Virus record (IMG/VR): IMGVR_UViG_3300028228_000032
Span: 1-22,583 of that record
Length of the DNA: 22,583 bases
Source of the DNA: a virus
Reading direction: 5' to 3' (one strand)
Positions 22,461-22,583 of the stretch are shown here, one piece after another. Each line of letters begins with the position of its first letter. Position 1 is the stretch's first letter. The translations under genes and the position numbers were made by a program. The notes beneath the pieces are model-generated. The model had not been told where the DNA came from and searched no databases. It was given only the letters and a program-made list of their open reading frames with translations.

Positions 22461-22526
22461 GTGCAACGTGATGGCTTCCATCCCGCAGCTCACATGATTG
22501 CAAGTTGCGGAAACATCACGCTGCAC
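22461..22526 (-). promoter_or_regulatory. Long RNA hairpin in the leader before the methylase gene
   Basis: On the transcribed strand GTGCAGCGTGATG pairs with CATCACGTTGCAC over 13 pairs, one of them G-U. After an internal loop (TTT against nine bases) a 5-bp stem CCGCA/TGCGG follows, then after a 1x1 mismatch a 6-bp helix CTTGCA/TGTGAG with a 4-base loop. The G-U pair is an A-C mismatch on the plus strand, so the fold favours minus-strand RNA. The hairpin begins five bases after the predicted -10 box. CCCCCTTTT follows it, so a terminator for upstream transcription is an alternative. No known RNA family is recognised. Confidence 0.6.
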
Positions 22527-22530
22527 GGCT

Positions 22531-22560
22531 ATTAAGATCAGCTTTGACCCTCGGTGTCAA
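22531..22560 (-). promoter_or_regulatory. Candidate promoter of the morphogenesis operon
   Basis: Minus strand TTGACA (22555-22560), 18-base spacer, CTTAAT (22531-22536). The -35 is a perfect match and the -10 matches four of six positions (TAAT end). The predicted start falls at about 22524-22526, at the foot of the long hairpin. It is the only convincing promoter I see ahead of the tightly overlapping gene series. Confidence 0.5.
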
Positions 22561-22561
22561 A
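22543..22561. promoter_or_regulatory. Operator-like inverted repeat over the -35 box
   Basis: Perfect 6-bp inverted repeat TTTGAC/GTCAAA with a 7-base spacer, centred close to the -35 box. The size suits a dimeric repressor or activator. Because TTGACA itself is one arm, part of the match could be a by-product of the promoter. Confidence 0.4.
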
Positions 22562-22583
22562 TTCGCGACTGAAAAAAGTAGGG

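Noticed and set aside
22321-22503. Minus-strand 60-codon frame starting MQSCELRDGS
   Set aside because: It runs from the leader hairpin into the methylase gene in another frame, with no ribosome site and no recognisable features.
22538-22583. Possible end of an upstream gene reading PTFFSREFDTEGQS
   Set aside because: Only 15 codons are inside the window and they overlap the candidate promoter; too short to support.

Overview
This window is the packaging, head and tail region of a long-tailed (siphovirus-type) phage or prophage. Every gene I can support lies on the minus strand and reads from the right end of the window towards the left. Gene order and protein families (P27 small terminase, HK97 portal/protease/capsid, phiE125 gp8-type connector, DUF3168, GTA-type tail chaperone, lambda J-like tip protein, BppU-like and TGxP-repeat tail proteins) resemble phages and gene transfer agents of Alphaproteobacteria, most likely marine Rhodobacterales. 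That host assignment is an inference from protein style. I see no integrase, lysis cassette, tRNA, CRISPR array or bacterial flanking gene, so lytic phage versus prophage cannot be decided here.

Layout, in order of transcription. 22583-22433: a likely promoter (perfect TTGACA, TAAT-type -10) overlapped by an operator-like inverted repeat, then a 66-nt RNA hairpin starting almost exactly at the predicted transcript start. 22432-18988: a ParB-nuclease/adenine methylase fusion, small terminase, large terminase. 18934-15529: portal, prohead protease, HK97 major capsid, small capsid-adjacent protein. 15526-13330: connector, head closure, gp10-like, tail terminator and tail tube genes. 13327-10814: two overlapping tail-assembly chaperone frames with an A8 run, then the tape measure gene. 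10814-6664: tail-tip cluster (two minor tail proteins, a DUF6950/NlpC-like peptidase, J-like tip protein). 6664-1: receptor-binding and accessory region with a tail-fibre-like protein, a small beta protein, an 891-residue fibre with carbohydrate-binding and LamG-like domains, a second carbohydrate-binding-like protein, an unknown protein, a coiled-coil/tail-chaperone hybrid, a TGxP-repeat protein, a BppU-like protein, and a partial gene whose N terminus duplicates that of the hybrid.

Genes are packed with ATGA, TAATG or 4-8 base overlaps, implying translational coupling in one long transcription unit. Stem-loops lie on both sides of the major capsid gene and before the tail-tube gene.

A dominant property is about twenty single-base frame breaks, mostly in short homopolymers, in conserved genes whose protein sequence resumes intact in another frame. 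I read these mainly as sequencing or assembly indels rather than gene decay. Large broken genes are listed as their separate open parts; small ones are listed as single reconstructed genes with the break points given.
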